A DNA stretch of 64,000 nt from positions 578,501 to 642,500 of the forward strand of contig CP102274.1 in assembly GCA_025149285.1 (NCBI GenBank), written 5' to 3'. This DNA comes from Hungatella hathewayi (lineage in GTDB: Bacteria; Bacillota; Clostridia; Lachnospirales; Lachnospiraceae). Below are positions 51,893 through 61,411 of this stretch, one piece after another (positions within the stretch are counted from its first letter, which is position 1; the number at the start of each line of letters is the position of its first letter). The notes under the pieces were generated by a model. It saw only the letters and a program-made list of their open reading frames with translations. It had not been told where the DNA came from and did no database searches. A program made the translations under genes and the position numbers.

Positions 51893-53215
51893 TTACTCGC
51901 TTAACGTGCAGCCGGGATCCAGGTCGCAGAGTCGGTTCACCCATGCGCCTTCCGGTTTCGGTACCCGGTATCCCACGCGGAGCAGCGGATCTCCGGTTCG
52001 CTCCATCCAGTTTTCAAGGCGCAGCCGCAGATCGTCGTACACCTCTTTGTAATCACTGCTGTTCACCAGATTTTTCCGCTCCAGCGGATCCAGCGCCAGA
52101 TCGAACAGCATCTCACGCTCCCGGGTCTGCTTCAACAGCCCGGCTTCAATCATGCTGTCCTTGCTGGGCGAGGCATCAATATTGGCCGGAACGTATCCGT
52201 TGTGATAATCGAAATACCGGATCAGCTTATACCGGCTGGTGCGGATGCAGCGCATGGGTTCATAGGCCGCGTGATAGGTGACCTCTGCGAACACTTCTTC
52301 GTTGATCTCCAGCTCTGGATTGTCAAACAGCCCGGCAAAAGAACGTCCCTGCAGATAGTCCGGTTTCTCGATTTCAAGCAGGTCACAGAGTGTGGGGTAA
52401 ACATCGATCTGGGAGATCAGGGAATCGCTGACTTTTCCGGCCGCCTGGTTTCCTGCGAATTTCATGATCAGCGTCACACCAATTCCCGTATCGTAACAGC
52501 TGCATTTCATAAACGGAAATGCAATTCCGTGATCGGTCGTGAAGATAACGATCGTGTCATCTTCACGTCCGGAGCGCTTCAGCGCGTCCAGCACAACGCC
52601 GACCGAATCATCGGCGATCCTGGCAGAATACATAAAGTCTGCCATATCTTTTCTGTTTTCCTTCGTGTCCGGTATGGTCATCGGCGGCTTCACGTAATCC
52701 GGATTGACGAAATCGGCAGGCGCCTCCGGGTATCTCCGGTGCGTATTGATAAATCCCACAGACATAAAAAACGGTTTTTCTTCCTGGTAATGCAGCAGAT
52801 AGTCCGCGGCACGGGTACAGGCCGCGGTGTCCCTGCGGATAAACTCCGAGTGGTGGCAGTCCTCGTCAAACCAGTAGTCATACCCCAGCATGGCGGCGTC
52901 CGGCGCTTCGTGCTGTACACCGAACAGGCAGGTATGGTAGCCCTGACTGCGAAGAAAATTGGAAAGATGCGTATCGTAACAATCCATCTGGAAGCCCCTC
53001 TGAGCCAGCCCAAGCATGTTGGTACTGTGGGGGGACTGGCCCGAGAGCAGCCCCACGCGGCTGGGAGAACAGGTAGGAGCGGCGCAGTAGGCCTGACGGA
53101 ACAGCGTCCCTTCTTTTGCGAGCTTCATCAGATTCGGCGTCTTCACGGATACGCCGAACGGCTCTAAATAACGGCCGCTGTCATGGGTATGCAGGTACAG
53201 AATGTTTTTTTTCAC
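51893..53215 (-). CDS. Cytoplasmic sulfatase, heparan-N-sulfatase-like
   Basis: The 440-residue protein has the cysteine-type sulfatase signature CSPSRVGLLSG with Cys49, which must be converted to formylglycine to be active. Metal ligands are visible at HTHDSG (Asp12) and FTTDHGIAFPF. The N-terminal region, GLLSGQSPHSTNMLGLAQRGF, recalls the N-sulfoglucosamine sulfohydrolase group. There is no signal peptide, so it should act on sulfated sugars after import. The maturation enzyme (anSME) is not in the window. It is the last gene of a minus-strand set with a MalFG-type permease pair and a binding protein. Confidence 0.92.
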   Translation of the reverse strand: MKKNILYLHTHDSGRYLEPFGVSVKTPNLMKLAKEGTLFRQAYCAAPTCSPSRVGLLSGQSPHSTNMLGLAQRGFQMDCYDTHLSNFLRSQGYHTCLFGVQHEAPDAAMLGYDYWFDEDCHHSEFIRRDTAACTRAADYLLHYQEEKPFFMSVGFINTHRRYPEAPADFVNPDYVKPPMTIPDTKENRKDMADFMYSARIADDSVGVVLDALKRSGREDDTIVIFTTDHGIAFPFMKCSCYDTGIGVTLIMKFAGNQAAGKVSDSLISQIDVYPTLCDLLEIEKPDYLQGRSFAGLFDNPELEINEEVFAEVTYHAAYEPMRCIRTSRYKLIRYFDYHNGYVPANIDASPSKDSMIEAGLLKQTREREMLFDLALDPLERKNLVNSSDYKEVYDDLRLRLENWMERTGDPLLRVGYRVPKPEGAWVNRLCDLDPGCTLSE

Positions 53216-53240
53216 AGATTACTCCTTTCGAAACTTATTT

Positions 53241-54059
53241 TTATCCTTTGACGGCTCCTGCTGAGACGCCGCCTACAATATATTTCTGGCCGAACACGAA
53301 GATAATGAGGACCGGAAGGGCAGTCAGCGTGATATCTGCGCTTACTAAGTTCCAGCTCTGCTCAAACTGGCCGAAGAAATTGTATACGGCCAGAGTCATG
53401 GGCCATTTCCCGGAGTTGTTCATAAAGTACAGCGGCATGGAGAAATCATTCCAGATCGCCATAAAATTTAAGATTCCCACTGTGACGATGGTTGGCTTCA
53501 TCAGCGGTAAGATGACGCTGGAGAACAGCCTCATGGGGCCTGCGCCGTCGATGACGGCCGCCTCGTCGATTTCCCGCGGAAGCGTCTCCACAAAGCCAAA
53601 CATGAGGAACAGAGCCAGCGGAATATTCATGGCCACATAGAGGAAGATAAGCCCGTACCGGGTGTTGATAAGCGCGGTGGCCTTCATGATCTTCATGAGA
53701 GCCACGTTGTTCACCGGCATGGCAATTCCCAGTACGATGAGGTAGTAGATTACCCGGTGCAGCCGGCTGCGGTTCCGCGACAGCACATAGGAGGCCGCGG
53801 AGACAACTGCCAGGATCAGCAGTACGCTGAAGGTTGCATACAGGGCGCTGTTAAAGAAGGAAGAAAGCAGTTTTCCGCGTTCGATCACGGTGGTATAGTT
53901 CTCAAACATGAATTTTTCCGGCAGAGTCAGCGTCATGACCATGGATTCTTTCTGTGATTTAAAGGAATTTACCAGAACTACCAGCATGGGTACCAGGACA
54001 ATCAGGCTGGCGATCCATGCCGCCAGATTGGCAAGTACGGTAAAGAGTCTCTTTTTCAT
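53241..54059 (-). CDS. Carbohydrate ABC transporter permease, MalG type
   Basis: The 272-residue membrane protein has about six hydrophobic segments and the EAA coupling loop EIDEAAVIDGAGPMRLFSSVILPLMKP, which contacts the ATPase. It overlaps the MalF-type gene at 54056 by four bases. No ATPase gene is found near, the usual case for CUT1 importers that share a general MsmK/MsmX-type ATPase from elsewhere in the genome. It should carry an oligosaccharide delivered by the lipoprotein at 54947 or 50565. Family is certain. Confidence 0.95.
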   Translation of the reverse strand: MKKRLFTVLANLAAWIASLIVLVPMLVVLVNSFKSQKESMVMTLTLPEKFMFENYTTVIERGKLLSSFFNSALYATFSVLLILAVVSAASYVLSRNRSRLHRVIYYLIVLGIAMPVNNVALMKIMKATALINTRYGLIFLYVAMNIPLALFLMFGFVETLPREIDEAAVIDGAGPMRLFSSVILPLMKPTIVTVGILNFMAIWNDFSMPLYFMNNSGKWPMTLAVYNFFGQFEQSWNLVSADITLTALPVLIIFVFGQKYIVGGVSAGAVKG

Positions 54060-54934
54060 TGTTCCACCTCCTTGTTGCCCACTGCTTTTAAGATGAAATA
54101 GGAAATCATCATGACAAATATAAAGAGAAGGCTGGAAAGCGTGGTGCCCATGGCATAATTGCCCTTGGAAAATTCGCTGTAAACCGCCGTGTTGATAACA
54201 CCTGTAGAATTGCCGGGGCCGCCGTTAGTCAGGCTGTAGATTAAGTCAAACACGCGGAAGCCGTAGGTAATATTTAACACCGTTACACTGATAATGACAT
54301 TTTTAAGCAGTGGCAGCGTCACATACCGAAACTTACTCCAGAAACCGGCTCCATCTAACTCCGCGGCCTCGTAATAGGTGGCCGAGATGGAATTCAGCCC
54401 TGCAATGACCACCATCATTACATATCCCGTACCTTTCCAGGCATCTACAGCAAAAATTGATTTGAAAGCAAAATCCAAGTCGCCCAGCCAGTTTTGGGCC
54501 AGGAAATCGAGGCCTATAGCTTTCAGTGTAATATTGATGAAGCCGCGGCTGGGATGAAGGATATTCTTGAACACCAGGCCGATGATCAGAAAGGACATGA
54601 CCTGGGGCAGAAACACCAGCATACGGTGCATGCTTTTCATTTTGACCATCCTGCTGGTGAGCAGGATGGCCAGGGCGATTCCGAGCGTAGTCTTGGTGAT
54701 GGAGCTGACTGCTGTAAACAGAAACGTATTTTTGATAAACATTCCGTAATTCGTGCCGCCTTCAAAAACTTTTAAATAATTTTTCCAGCCTACGAAGTTT
54801 ACTTCGCTGCTGTAAGCATTCCAGTCCGTGAAGGAATACCCGATGCCCATAATGCCCGGCAGAAAAAACAGTCCGAGATAGAAGATGAGCGCGCCGAGGG
54901 TAAACCAGGTCGGATACAATTTTTTTGTCTTCAT
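54056..54934 (-). CDS. Carbohydrate ABC transporter permease, MalF type
   Basis: The 292-residue membrane protein has some six hydrophobic segments. Its EAA loop is TYYEAAELDGAGFWSKFRYVTLPLLK, and the N-terminus YPTWFTLGALIFYLGLFFLPGIMGIGYSF is standard for the LacF/UgpA branch. It is encoded between the binding protein gene (12 bases upstream) and the MalG-type gene, with which it forms the heterodimeric channel. Reading order binding protein, MalF, MalG, sulfatase suggests one minus-strand operon. Confidence 0.95.
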   Translation of the reverse strand: MKTKKLYPTWFTLGALIFYLGLFFLPGIMGIGYSFTDWNAYSSEVNFVGWKNYLKVFEGGTNYGMFIKNTFLFTAVSSITKTTLGIALAILLTSRMVKMKSMHRMLVFLPQVMSFLIIGLVFKNILHPSRGFINITLKAIGLDFLAQNWLGDLDFAFKSIFAVDAWKGTGYVMMVVIAGLNSISATYYEAAELDGAGFWSKFRYVTLPLLKNVIISVTVLNITYGFRVFDLIYSLTNGGPGNSTGVINTAVYSEFSKGNYAMGTTLSSLLFIFVMMISYFILKAVGNKEVEQ

Positions 54935-54946
54935 AGGCCCTCCGAT

Positions 54947-56287
54947 TTAGTTCCATGCCGGGTCTTTCTGCAGCTCTGCCTGCTCATCCCGTCTTCTGGA
55001 TATGCTTTCCATAACCTGTTCTGATGTCATGGCGCCTGTATACATGGCTTCAATATCTTTTCCCGTATCCATAAACTGAGGATCGATGTATTTGACGCCT
55101 ACCTGCATGATGGTGCCTCTTTCCAGAGAATCAATATATTTATTGAATTCGTCCGGATAGGAGGGCGTGATCTCCGGCCAGCAGAGCCCCATCTCTTCCG
55201 GATTGTTGTCCTGTCTGTACTGTAAGTTCTCCGGTCTTGCAAGGAAACGGAAAAATTCCAGGGCATACTCGACGTTTTCACTCTTTTTATTGATAAAGTA
55301 GGCGGCGCTGGAGGCGTTGTTTGCCAGTACGTCGTTGTCACCGAAAGGCATCAGGAAGATACCGATCTGATCCTTCATCTCAGGATAGGCTTCTTCCACC
55401 TGCAGGGCAAAGCCGGGAGCCGCAAGGTACATGGCCGCTTTTGCTGTTCCGATCTCGTCTTTTGCCGCATCTACGGTATTGCTTAAGTAATCTTCTCCGT
55501 AATATCCAAGGTCTGCAAATTCCTTCATCTGGTCCAGGATGGTCTTCATCATGGCCACATCCTTGATGTCTTTTTCGTTATTGTTCAGCGCATCATATAA
55601 GCCGGGTTCCAGTTTTTCAAAGTATGGTCCGCTGCCATAGAGCGGCACGCACTGATGCCATGCGCTCTGGGTTGCTTCATAAATCGGGATGGTTCCGGAA
55701 TCCTGAATCTTCTGGCAGACTGTTTTAAATTCTTCATAGGTAACAGGAATCTCCAGTCCCAGATCAGCGAATATCTTTTTGTTGTAATTATAGAAATTCA
55801 GTTTTGGTTCTGCAAAACGGATGGCATAGATTTTATCGTCGTAAGACACACACTCTTTTGCATAATCCGCCATGCGGTCCACCCATTCCTCGCCGCTTAA
55901 ATCCACGCATGTCTCATCCGGGCGGACACGGGAATAAAGGCTTAAAGGATCGGCATCGACGCAGAAGATATCCGGCGCCTCCCCGGAATCCAGCTTTACT
56001 TTTAAAAGGTCGCGCCACTGTGCGTCAGGAGATACCTGAAAATCGATTTTGATGCCGGTTTCCTCCTCGAACCGGCCTGCCAGATCCTGAAGAACACCGC
56101 AGGACGGGATACCGGACTGATGGGTTCCAAAGGAAATCGTCACATTTTCTTTTTTGCCTGCAGCAGTGGATTCACCTGCCGCCGCTGAGCTCTGACCGCC
56201 GCTCTTTTCAGCCGTGCCGGCATTGCAGCCGGCCAGACAGGATACTCCAAGTGCCATAGTTAACAGTAATGCAATTTTTCTCTTCAT
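54947..56287 (-). CDS. Extracellular solute-binding lipoprotein (sugar family 1)
   Basis: Reading on the minus strand, GGAGGATTGCT precedes the ATG ending at 56287, giving a lipoprotein signal with SCLAGC (cysteine about residue 20). Longer upstream readings lack a ribosome site. The 446-residue product has the family-1 fold, starting VTISFGTHQSGIPSCGVLQDLAGRFEEETGI. It is the first gene of the minus-strand importer/sulfatase operon and is divergent from a sensor kinase gene, 118 bases away, that probably controls it. The ligand is inferred to be a sulfated or host-derived oligosaccharide from the sulfatase gene in the operon. Confidence 0.94.
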   Translation of the reverse strand: MKRKIALLLTMALGVSCLAGCNAGTAEKSGGQSSAAAGESTAAGKKENVTISFGTHQSGIPSCGVLQDLAGRFEEETGIKIDFQVSPDAQWRDLLKVKLDSGEAPDIFCVDADPLSLYSRVRPDETCVDLSGEEWVDRMADYAKECVSYDDKIYAIRFAEPKLNFYNYNKKIFADLGLEIPVTYEEFKTVCQKIQDSGTIPIYEATQSAWHQCVPLYGSGPYFEKLEPGLYDALNNNEKDIKDVAMMKTILDQMKEFADLGYYGEDYLSNTVDAAKDEIGTAKAAMYLAAPGFALQVEEAYPEMKDQIGIFLMPFGDNDVLANNASSAAYFINKKSENVEYALEFFRFLARPENLQYRQDNNPEEMGLCWPEITPSYPDEFNKYIDSLERGTIMQVGVKYIDPQFMDTGKDIEAMYTGAMTSEQVMESISRRRDEQAELQKDPAWN

Positions 56288-56405
56288 AGCAATCCTCCAA
56301 AAGTTTTTTAGTAGCTTTTTACTATGTTCTATAGTACAATAACTAGAAATAAAACAACATGCACAAAATAGTTTTGATCCTTGTATTTTTTTGACTGGAG
56401 GAATC

Positions 56406-58244
56406 ATGAAACGGAAAGCACCATCCCTGCAGAAATCGCTGCCTCGGTACTATTTTCTGGTAATCTTTGTGATCTTTACCGCAATGCTGACAGCCTTTTA
56501 CATCTATTATACTAGAAATCTGAGAGCCAGCGAATATCTGAATCTTCAGAACGTCTGCGATTCCGCATATTCCAATATGGAACAGGAGATAGAAAAGATG
56601 TCCACGGTATCCTTAAATACCATCTATTCCAAGGACATCCTGCCCGGTATCCGGAAGATTCCGGTGGATCAGCTGGGCACTCAGCAGACCTATACCCAGG
56701 TGCAGGCCATCTATAATTCCATATCGGCCATGATCGGCCCGCAGCAGACGGTTGCCCAGATTAATCTCTACCACAAAAATGGCTTTTCGGCAGGCACCGG
56801 TTTCTATACATACAACAAGAAGATCGACCTGAAAGAAAAAAGCTGGTATAACGATGTACTGACGGAAAACGGATACAAGGTCATGAGTACGCCCCAGCCA
56901 ATTTCCCATTTCATACCGACCGCGGCGATTCCCTACGAACCGTATTACATTTCCCTGACCAGATTGTACTTTGACGACGTCCATGAAATGGAGGGCGCGG
57001 TGGAGGTCCTGCAGAAGAGCGATACTTTTTTTAATTATATAGACCGCCTGACGGCTGCAAATCCCGCTCTCAGTCTTCTGATCATGAACAGGAACGGGGA
57101 ACTGGTTTATCCTGTCAACGGCCGGGGGGAAGAACTGATACATGAGATCACGGCGCTGGCTCATAAGCAGGACATTCCCACAGGGCGGACGGTTCATGTC
57201 AGGGATGAGAGCGGAAGGAAAAACGCGCTGTATCATCAGACCGTCAAATCCGCCGGCTGGCAGATCTACGTCTTTGAACCGGACAGCGTCATAACAAAGT
57301 CCCTGGCGGCACCGACATTCCTGTTTCTGGCTGTGCTGGCTGCAGGAATTGCGCTTACCATGGCTGTCTGTTTCTCCATTTCCCGGAGAATCTTACAGCC
57401 GGTGGGAGAACTGACGGAAACCTTTGAGACGCTGGTGCTGGATGACGTATTTTCCCATACGATCGATAGGGTTTCCCTGCCCCGGAGCCATTACGAGGAG
57501 ATACAGACTCTGATCACTTCCTTCCGGGATATGTACAACAAGATGAATGCCTCGATCATGGAGATGTTAAAATCGCAGGAAAATGAGATCCGTGCCAAGG
57601 AGATCGCCACCCAGTCCATGATGAAGCCGCACTTTCTCTATAATAATCTGGCCAACATCAGCGTCATGGCGGAGGAGAACATGAATCAGGAGATTATCAC
57701 GCTGACGGAAAATCTCTGTGATTATCTGCGGTATACATCGACGGGAAGCGAGATCCGCGTGCCGGTCAGCGATGAGTTTTTGTATACGCAGAAGTATTTG
57801 GCCTGTATGAATGTCCGTTACAGAGGCCGGCTGACCTGTGATTTTACCCTGGATGAACAGATGGGAGAGATAAAAATCCCCAAGCTGAGCCTTCAGCCCA
57901 TTATTGAAAATTCATTAAAGTATGCGTTCATGAAAAAGCCGCCCTGGCATATCTCCGTACGGGGGTATTTAGACAGGGATGCGGGGAAATGGTTTATCAC
58001 GATCACGGACAATGGGGTGGGATTTAAAGAAGAGGAGCTTCAGGAACTGGCTCATACTCTGGAATCCATCCGTGATTCCAAAGACATTACACGCCTGAAA
58101 ATTGGAGGCATGGGACTTCAAAATGTATATTTGCGGCTTCTGCTCCAGTACGGTCCGTCTGCCAGCCTTACAGCAGAGAATCATCCGGAGGGAGGAGCCT
58201 GCATTACGATGGGAGGAAGTATTACAAATGACAGAAACAGCTGA
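56406..58244 (+). CDS. Sensor histidine kinase, YesM type
   Basis: The start at ATG 56406 follows GGAGGAATC. The 612-residue protein has two membrane helices (about 15-38 and 300-325) around an extracellular sensor domain of 260 residues with a Cache-like start (LRASEYLNLQNVCDSAYSNMEQEI). A HAMP linker follows, then the phospho-acceptor box MMKPHFLYNNLAN, which is INPHFLYNTL in the two other kinases here, and intact N (IENSLKYAF) and G (TDNGVGFKEEEL) boxes. Its gene overlaps the response regulator gene by 17 bases. It stands divergent from the importer/sulfatase operon and probably senses its substrate. Confidence 0.94.
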   Translation: MKRKAPSLQKSLPRYYFLVIFVIFTAMLTAFYIYYTRNLRASEYLNLQNVCDSAYSNMEQEIEKMSTVSLNTIYSKDILPGIRKIPVDQLGTQQTYTQVQAIYNSISAMIGPQQTVAQINLYHKNGFSAGTGFYTYNKKIDLKEKSWYNDVLTENGYKVMSTPQPISHFIPTAAIPYEPYYISLTRLYFDDVHEMEGAVEVLQKSDTFFNYIDRLTAANPALSLLIMNRNGELVYPVNGRGEELIHEITALAHKQDIPTGRTVHVRDESGRKNALYHQTVKSAGWQIYVFEPDSVITKSLAAPTFLFLAVLAAGIALTMAVCFSISRRILQPVGELTETFETLVLDDVFSHTIDRVSLPRSHYEEIQTLITSFRDMYNKMNASIMEMLKSQENEIRAKEIATQSMMKPHFLYNNLANISVMAEENMNQEIITLTENLCDYLRYTSTGSEIRVPVSDEFLYTQKYLACMNVRYRGRLTCDFTLDEQMGEIKIPKLSLQPIIENSLKYAFMKKPPWHISVRGYLDRDAGKWFITITDNGVGFKEEELQELAHTLESIRDSKDITRLKIGGMGLQNVYLRLLLQYGPSASLTAENHPEGGACITMGGSITNDRNS

Positions 58245-59016
58245 CAGAAAACAGTATGACGTCGTGGTGGCGGAGGATGAACTCCTGATCCTGGAAAACC
58301 TGGTGAAAAAAATTAATGCCATGCCGCTGCCGTTTTGCGTAAAAGGCGCATTCGAGGATGGAGACAGCGCCCTGGAATTTATAAAAACCAACCATGTGGA
58401 TCTGGTGATCACTGACATTAAAATGCCGTTTATGAATGGGCTGGAACTGTCACGCGTTCTGCATTCCTCATTTCCGTCCATTAAAATCCTGATTATCAGC
58501 GGATACAACGAATTTACGCTGGCTCAGGAGGCCATCGAATACCAGGTGAAGGGATTTCTCTTAAAACCCATTAAGCAGGAGCAGTTAGAACAGGCGCTGA
58601 CAAAGCTGCTCATTGAGCTGGACAGTGATAATGATACGCTTCAGGCCAGTGTACCGGAACACTTGAAGACCATGGGAAAGGAGGAGATTGCCGGCTGCGT
58701 GGAAAAGTATTTAAAAGAAAATTTTCAGAAGCAGATCTCCATGGGAGATATCTCGGATAAACTGGGATTTGCCCCGGATTACTTAAGTCATCTGTTCAAG
58801 AAATACCACGGGGAATCTCCGGTCCGGTATCTGACCGGCCTTCGCATCAATTATGCGAAGCAGCTGCTGATACGCCAGCCGGATCTGGAGGTGGCGGTGA
58901 TCGGCGAGATGTCCGGTTATCCGGACCCGGTCTATTTCAGTAAGGTATTTAAGAAAAATACGGGGATGTGGCCGAGTCAGTACCGGGCGGAAGGGGGCTG
59001 CCAGAGACCGGAGTAA
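58228..59016 (+). CDS. Response regulator, receiver plus AraC domain (short)
   Basis: ATG 58228 lies in the end of the kinase gene and follows GGGAGGAAG. The 262-residue protein has a receiver (residues about 10-130: VVVAEDELLI, phospho-acceptor in LVITDIKMPF, GFLLKPIK). A very short linker leads to an AraC domain with two helix-turn-helix units (ISMGDISDKLGFAPDYLSHLFKKY; VYFSKVFKKNTGMWPSQYR). It lacks the 270-residue linker of the two other regulators in the window. The likely target is the divergent binding-protein/permease/sulfatase operon. Confidence 0.94.
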   Translation: MTETADRKQYDVVVAEDELLILENLVKKINAMPLPFCVKGAFEDGDSALEFIKTNHVDLVITDIKMPFMNGLELSRVLHSSFPSIKILIISGYNEFTLAQEAIEYQVKGFLLKPIKQEQLEQALTKLLIELDSDNDTLQASVPEHLKTMGKEEIAGCVEKYLKENFQKQISMGDISDKLGFAPDYLSHLFKKYHGESPVRYLTGLRINYAKQLLIRQPDLEVAVIGEMSGYPDPVYFSKVFKKNTGMWPSQYRAEGGCQRPE

Positions 59017-59127
59017 AAATTAGTCAAATTGCTTCTTGACGGAAAATCAAGGAAGGAGTAGCCTGTTAGATAGAAACTGCATAAAAAGGCAGAGAACGAT
59101 TACATCAGGAAGACAGGGGAAAAGAGT

Positions 59128-60534
59128 ATGACAGGCAGTATGGCCAGGAAAGAGCCGCCTGCAAAGGGCAGGGGCTGCGCTTCGGAAACGGTTGGGCAGA
59201 AGCAGTACTTATTTACAAACAGCGATTTAAAACGCCTCATCGCTCCGCTCATTGTGGAGCAGATTCTGGCAGTTACCGTGGGAATGGTAGACACGATGAT
59301 GGTGTCCAGCGCGGGGGAGGCGGCCACGTCTGGCGTATCCCTGGTGGATATGATCAACAACCTGCTGATCAATGTGTTTGCGGCGGTATCGACCGGCGGT
59401 GCGGTGGTGTCCTCCCAGTTTCTGGGGCAGAAAAACCGGAAACGGGCATGCGAGGCGGCGGATCAGCTGATGATGATTACAGGGCTCATTTCCATTGTGA
59501 TCATGGCAGGGGCGATTGCGTTCCGGCACGGACTGCTGCGACTTCTATACGGCGGGATCGCAGATGACGTGATGAAGAACGCGCTGATCTATCTGGTGCT
59601 GTCGGCACTTTCCTATCCGTTTCTGGCCATTTATAATTCCTGCGCGGCGCTGTTCCGGTCCATGGGGAATTCGAGGATTTCCATGCAGGCCTCAATTGTC
59701 ATGAATATCATCAATGTGGCGGGAGATATTCTGTTTATATTCGGATTCCACTGGGGAGTGGCAGGCGCCGCGCTGGCGTCTCTGATCAGCCGTATAACGG
59801 CGTGTGTCATTCTCGTTATCCGTCTTCACAATACGGGGCTGGAGATTCATGTCAGCTTTGGACGGCTTCACTGGAACAGCGGTATGATCGGGAAGATCCT
59901 TCATATCGGGATTCCGGGTGGTATTGAGAACAGCATTTTCCAGCTGGGGCGCGTGCTGGTAGTCAGCATCATTGCCCTGTTTGGCACGACACAGATCGCG
60001 GCCAATGCGGTCGCCAATAATCTGGACGGAATGGGTGTACTTCCGGGACAGGCCATGAATCTGGCCATGATTACCGTGATCGGCCGCTGTGTGGGCGCGG
60101 GCGATTTTGAACAGGCGGAATATTACACAAAGAAAATGATGAAGCTTACGTATCTCATTAGCGGACTCTGCTGTCTGGGGGTGATTATCACCATGCCGCT
60201 CACCATGAAGCTGTACGGCCTTTCGGAGGAAACCCTGAAACTGGCGGCAGTACTCGTGCTGATTCATGACGGCTGTGCCATCCTCCTGTGGCCGGCGTCC
60301 TTTACCCTGACGAATGTTCTGCGGGCCGCCAACGATGTCAAATTTCCCATGTGCATTTCCATTCTGTCCATGGTGATCATGAGACTGGGAGTCGGTTATC
60401 TGCTGGCCGTCGGCCTTGGGCTGGGAGCCGTCGGCGTATGGTGCGCCATGATCCTGGACTGGGTGGTTCGCGTGATCTGCTTTGTGGGACGGTACCGGAG
60501 CGGGAAGTGGAAGAACTTTTATCATGGTGTATAA
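59128..60534 (+). CDS. MATE-family efflux transporter
   Basis: The 468-residue protein has about twelve membrane helices in two repeats, starting with LKRLIAPLIVEQILAVTVGMVDTMMVSSAGEAA, the conserved first-helix region of the NorM/DinF family. A second repeat starts at IGKILHIGIPGGIENSIFQLGRVL. The basic N-terminal extension before the first helix is about 35 residues; an ATG at 59143 is an alternative start. It exports small cationic compounds or drugs using an ion gradient, by family knowledge. It has no evident link to the preceding regulator gene and is followed by a terminator. Confidence 0.94.
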   Translation: MTGSMARKEPPAKGRGCASETVGQKQYLFTNSDLKRLIAPLIVEQILAVTVGMVDTMMVSSAGEAATSGVSLVDMINNLLINVFAAVSTGGAVVSSQFLGQKNRKRACEAADQLMMITGLISIVIMAGAIAFRHGLLRLLYGGIADDVMKNALIYLVLSALSYPFLAIYNSCAALFRSMGNSRISMQASIVMNIINVAGDILFIFGFHWGVAGAALASLISRITACVILVIRLHNTGLEIHVSFGRLHWNSGMIGKILHIGIPGGIENSIFQLGRVLVVSIIALFGTTQIAANAVANNLDGMGVLPGQAMNLAMITVIGRCVGAGDFEQAEYYTKKMMKLTYLISGLCCLGVIITMPLTMKLYGLSEETLKLAAVLVLIHDGCAILLWPASFTLTNVLRAANDVKFPMCISILSMVIMRLGVGYLLAVGLGLGAVGVWCAMILDWVVRVICFVGRYRSGKWKNFYHGV

Positions 60535-60618
60535 TAAGTAATGGAAACTAAAAAAACATGTTTAAAATGTAATGTATAAAAATGATGGAGGACTTTCTCC
60601 AGAAAGTCCGGCGGTTTG

Positions 60619-60669
60619 AGGAGATGGTCCTGCTGTGGTGATAAGACACGGCAGGACCATCTCCTTTCT
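60619..60669 (+). terminator. Terminator after the MATE gene
   Basis: AGGAGATGGTCCTGC (60619-60633) and GCAGGACCATCTCCT (60651-60665) form a perfect 15-base-pair stem with a 17-base loop, then TTCTT. A smaller hairpin (GGACTTTCT/AGAAAGTCC) lies just upstream. Confidence 0.88.
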
Positions 60670-60681
60670 TCCATGTCCGGG

Positions 60682-60710
60682 TTGTGAAATGGCAGCGAAT
60701 CGGGTATAAT
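60682..60710 (+). promoter_or_regulatory. Promoter of the metallophosphoesterase gene
   Basis: TTGTGA (60682-60687) and a perfect TATAAT (60705-60710) are separated by 17 bases, 38 bases ahead of the gene's ATG. Confidence 0.6.
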
Positions 60711-60748
60711 TTACTTAGATGAGCAGGAACAGGAAGGAGGGCGGAGTT

Positions 60749-61411
60749 ATGCGGTATTATATATCCGATCTGCATTTTTACCATGAAAACCTGAATTACC
60801 AGATGGATCATCGGGGGTTTTCCAATGCTGCTGAAATGAACGCCCATATGATTCGTCAGTGGAACAGCAAAATACGGGACAGGGATGAAGTGGTCGTTCT
60901 GGGAGATTTATCTCTCGGTTCCGGGGAGGAAACCAACCGGATTCTGAGTCAGCTGAAAGGGCGGATCAGCCTGATTGAGGGGAATCACGATTCCTATCTG
61001 ACGGACAGACAGTTTGACCGGAGCCGTCTGGAATGGGTGAAGCCTTACGCGGAACTGCGGGATAATAAGAGAAAGGTGATTTTAAGCCATTACCCCATGA
61101 TCTGTTACAACGGCCAGTATCGGCGGGATGAGGAGGGGAGACCCAGAAGCTACATGCTGTACGGCCATGTGCATGATACCTTTGATGAAGCGCTGGTGAA
61201 CCGCTATCAGGAGGAGACCCGGCGCGCCGAGAGACCGGCCTGCCACGGCGGCCCGCCGCTTTCCGTACCGTGTCAGATGATTAACTGTTTCTGTATGTTT
61301 TCGGATTATATTCCGCTTACCCTGGATGAGTGGATTGAAACAGACGGAAAGCGACGCAGCGGGAGAACGGATGAGATTTCTTTTCGCACAGAGGGAACGG
61401 AAAAAAAGTGA
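60749..61411 (+). CDS. Metallophosphoesterase
   Basis: ATG 60749 follows GGAAGGAGGGCGGAGTT; an in-frame ATG at 60719 is less well placed. The 220-residue protein has all the calcineurin-type motifs: YYISDLHFYHEN (D-x-H), VVLGDLSLG (GD), LIEGNHDSY (GNHD), LSHYPM and LYGHVHDTF (GHxH). The SDLHFYHEN start and small size resemble YfcE-like or phage-type phosphoesterases that hydrolyse phosphodiesters with Mn ions. A Cys/Pro-rich segment (RRAERPACHGGPPLSVPC) lies near the end. It is a single-gene unit between a terminator and a 290-base gap. The substrate is unknown. Confidence 0.93.
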   Translation: MRYYISDLHFYHENLNYQMDHRGFSNAAEMNAHMIRQWNSKIRDRDEVVVLGDLSLGSGEETNRILSQLKGRISLIEGNHDSYLTDRQFDRSRLEWVKPYAELRDNKRKVILSHYPMICYNGQYRRDEEGRPRSYMLYGHVHDTFDEALVNRYQEETRRAERPACHGGPPLSVPCQMINCFCMFSDYIPLTLDEWIETDGKRRSGRTDEISFRTEGTEKK

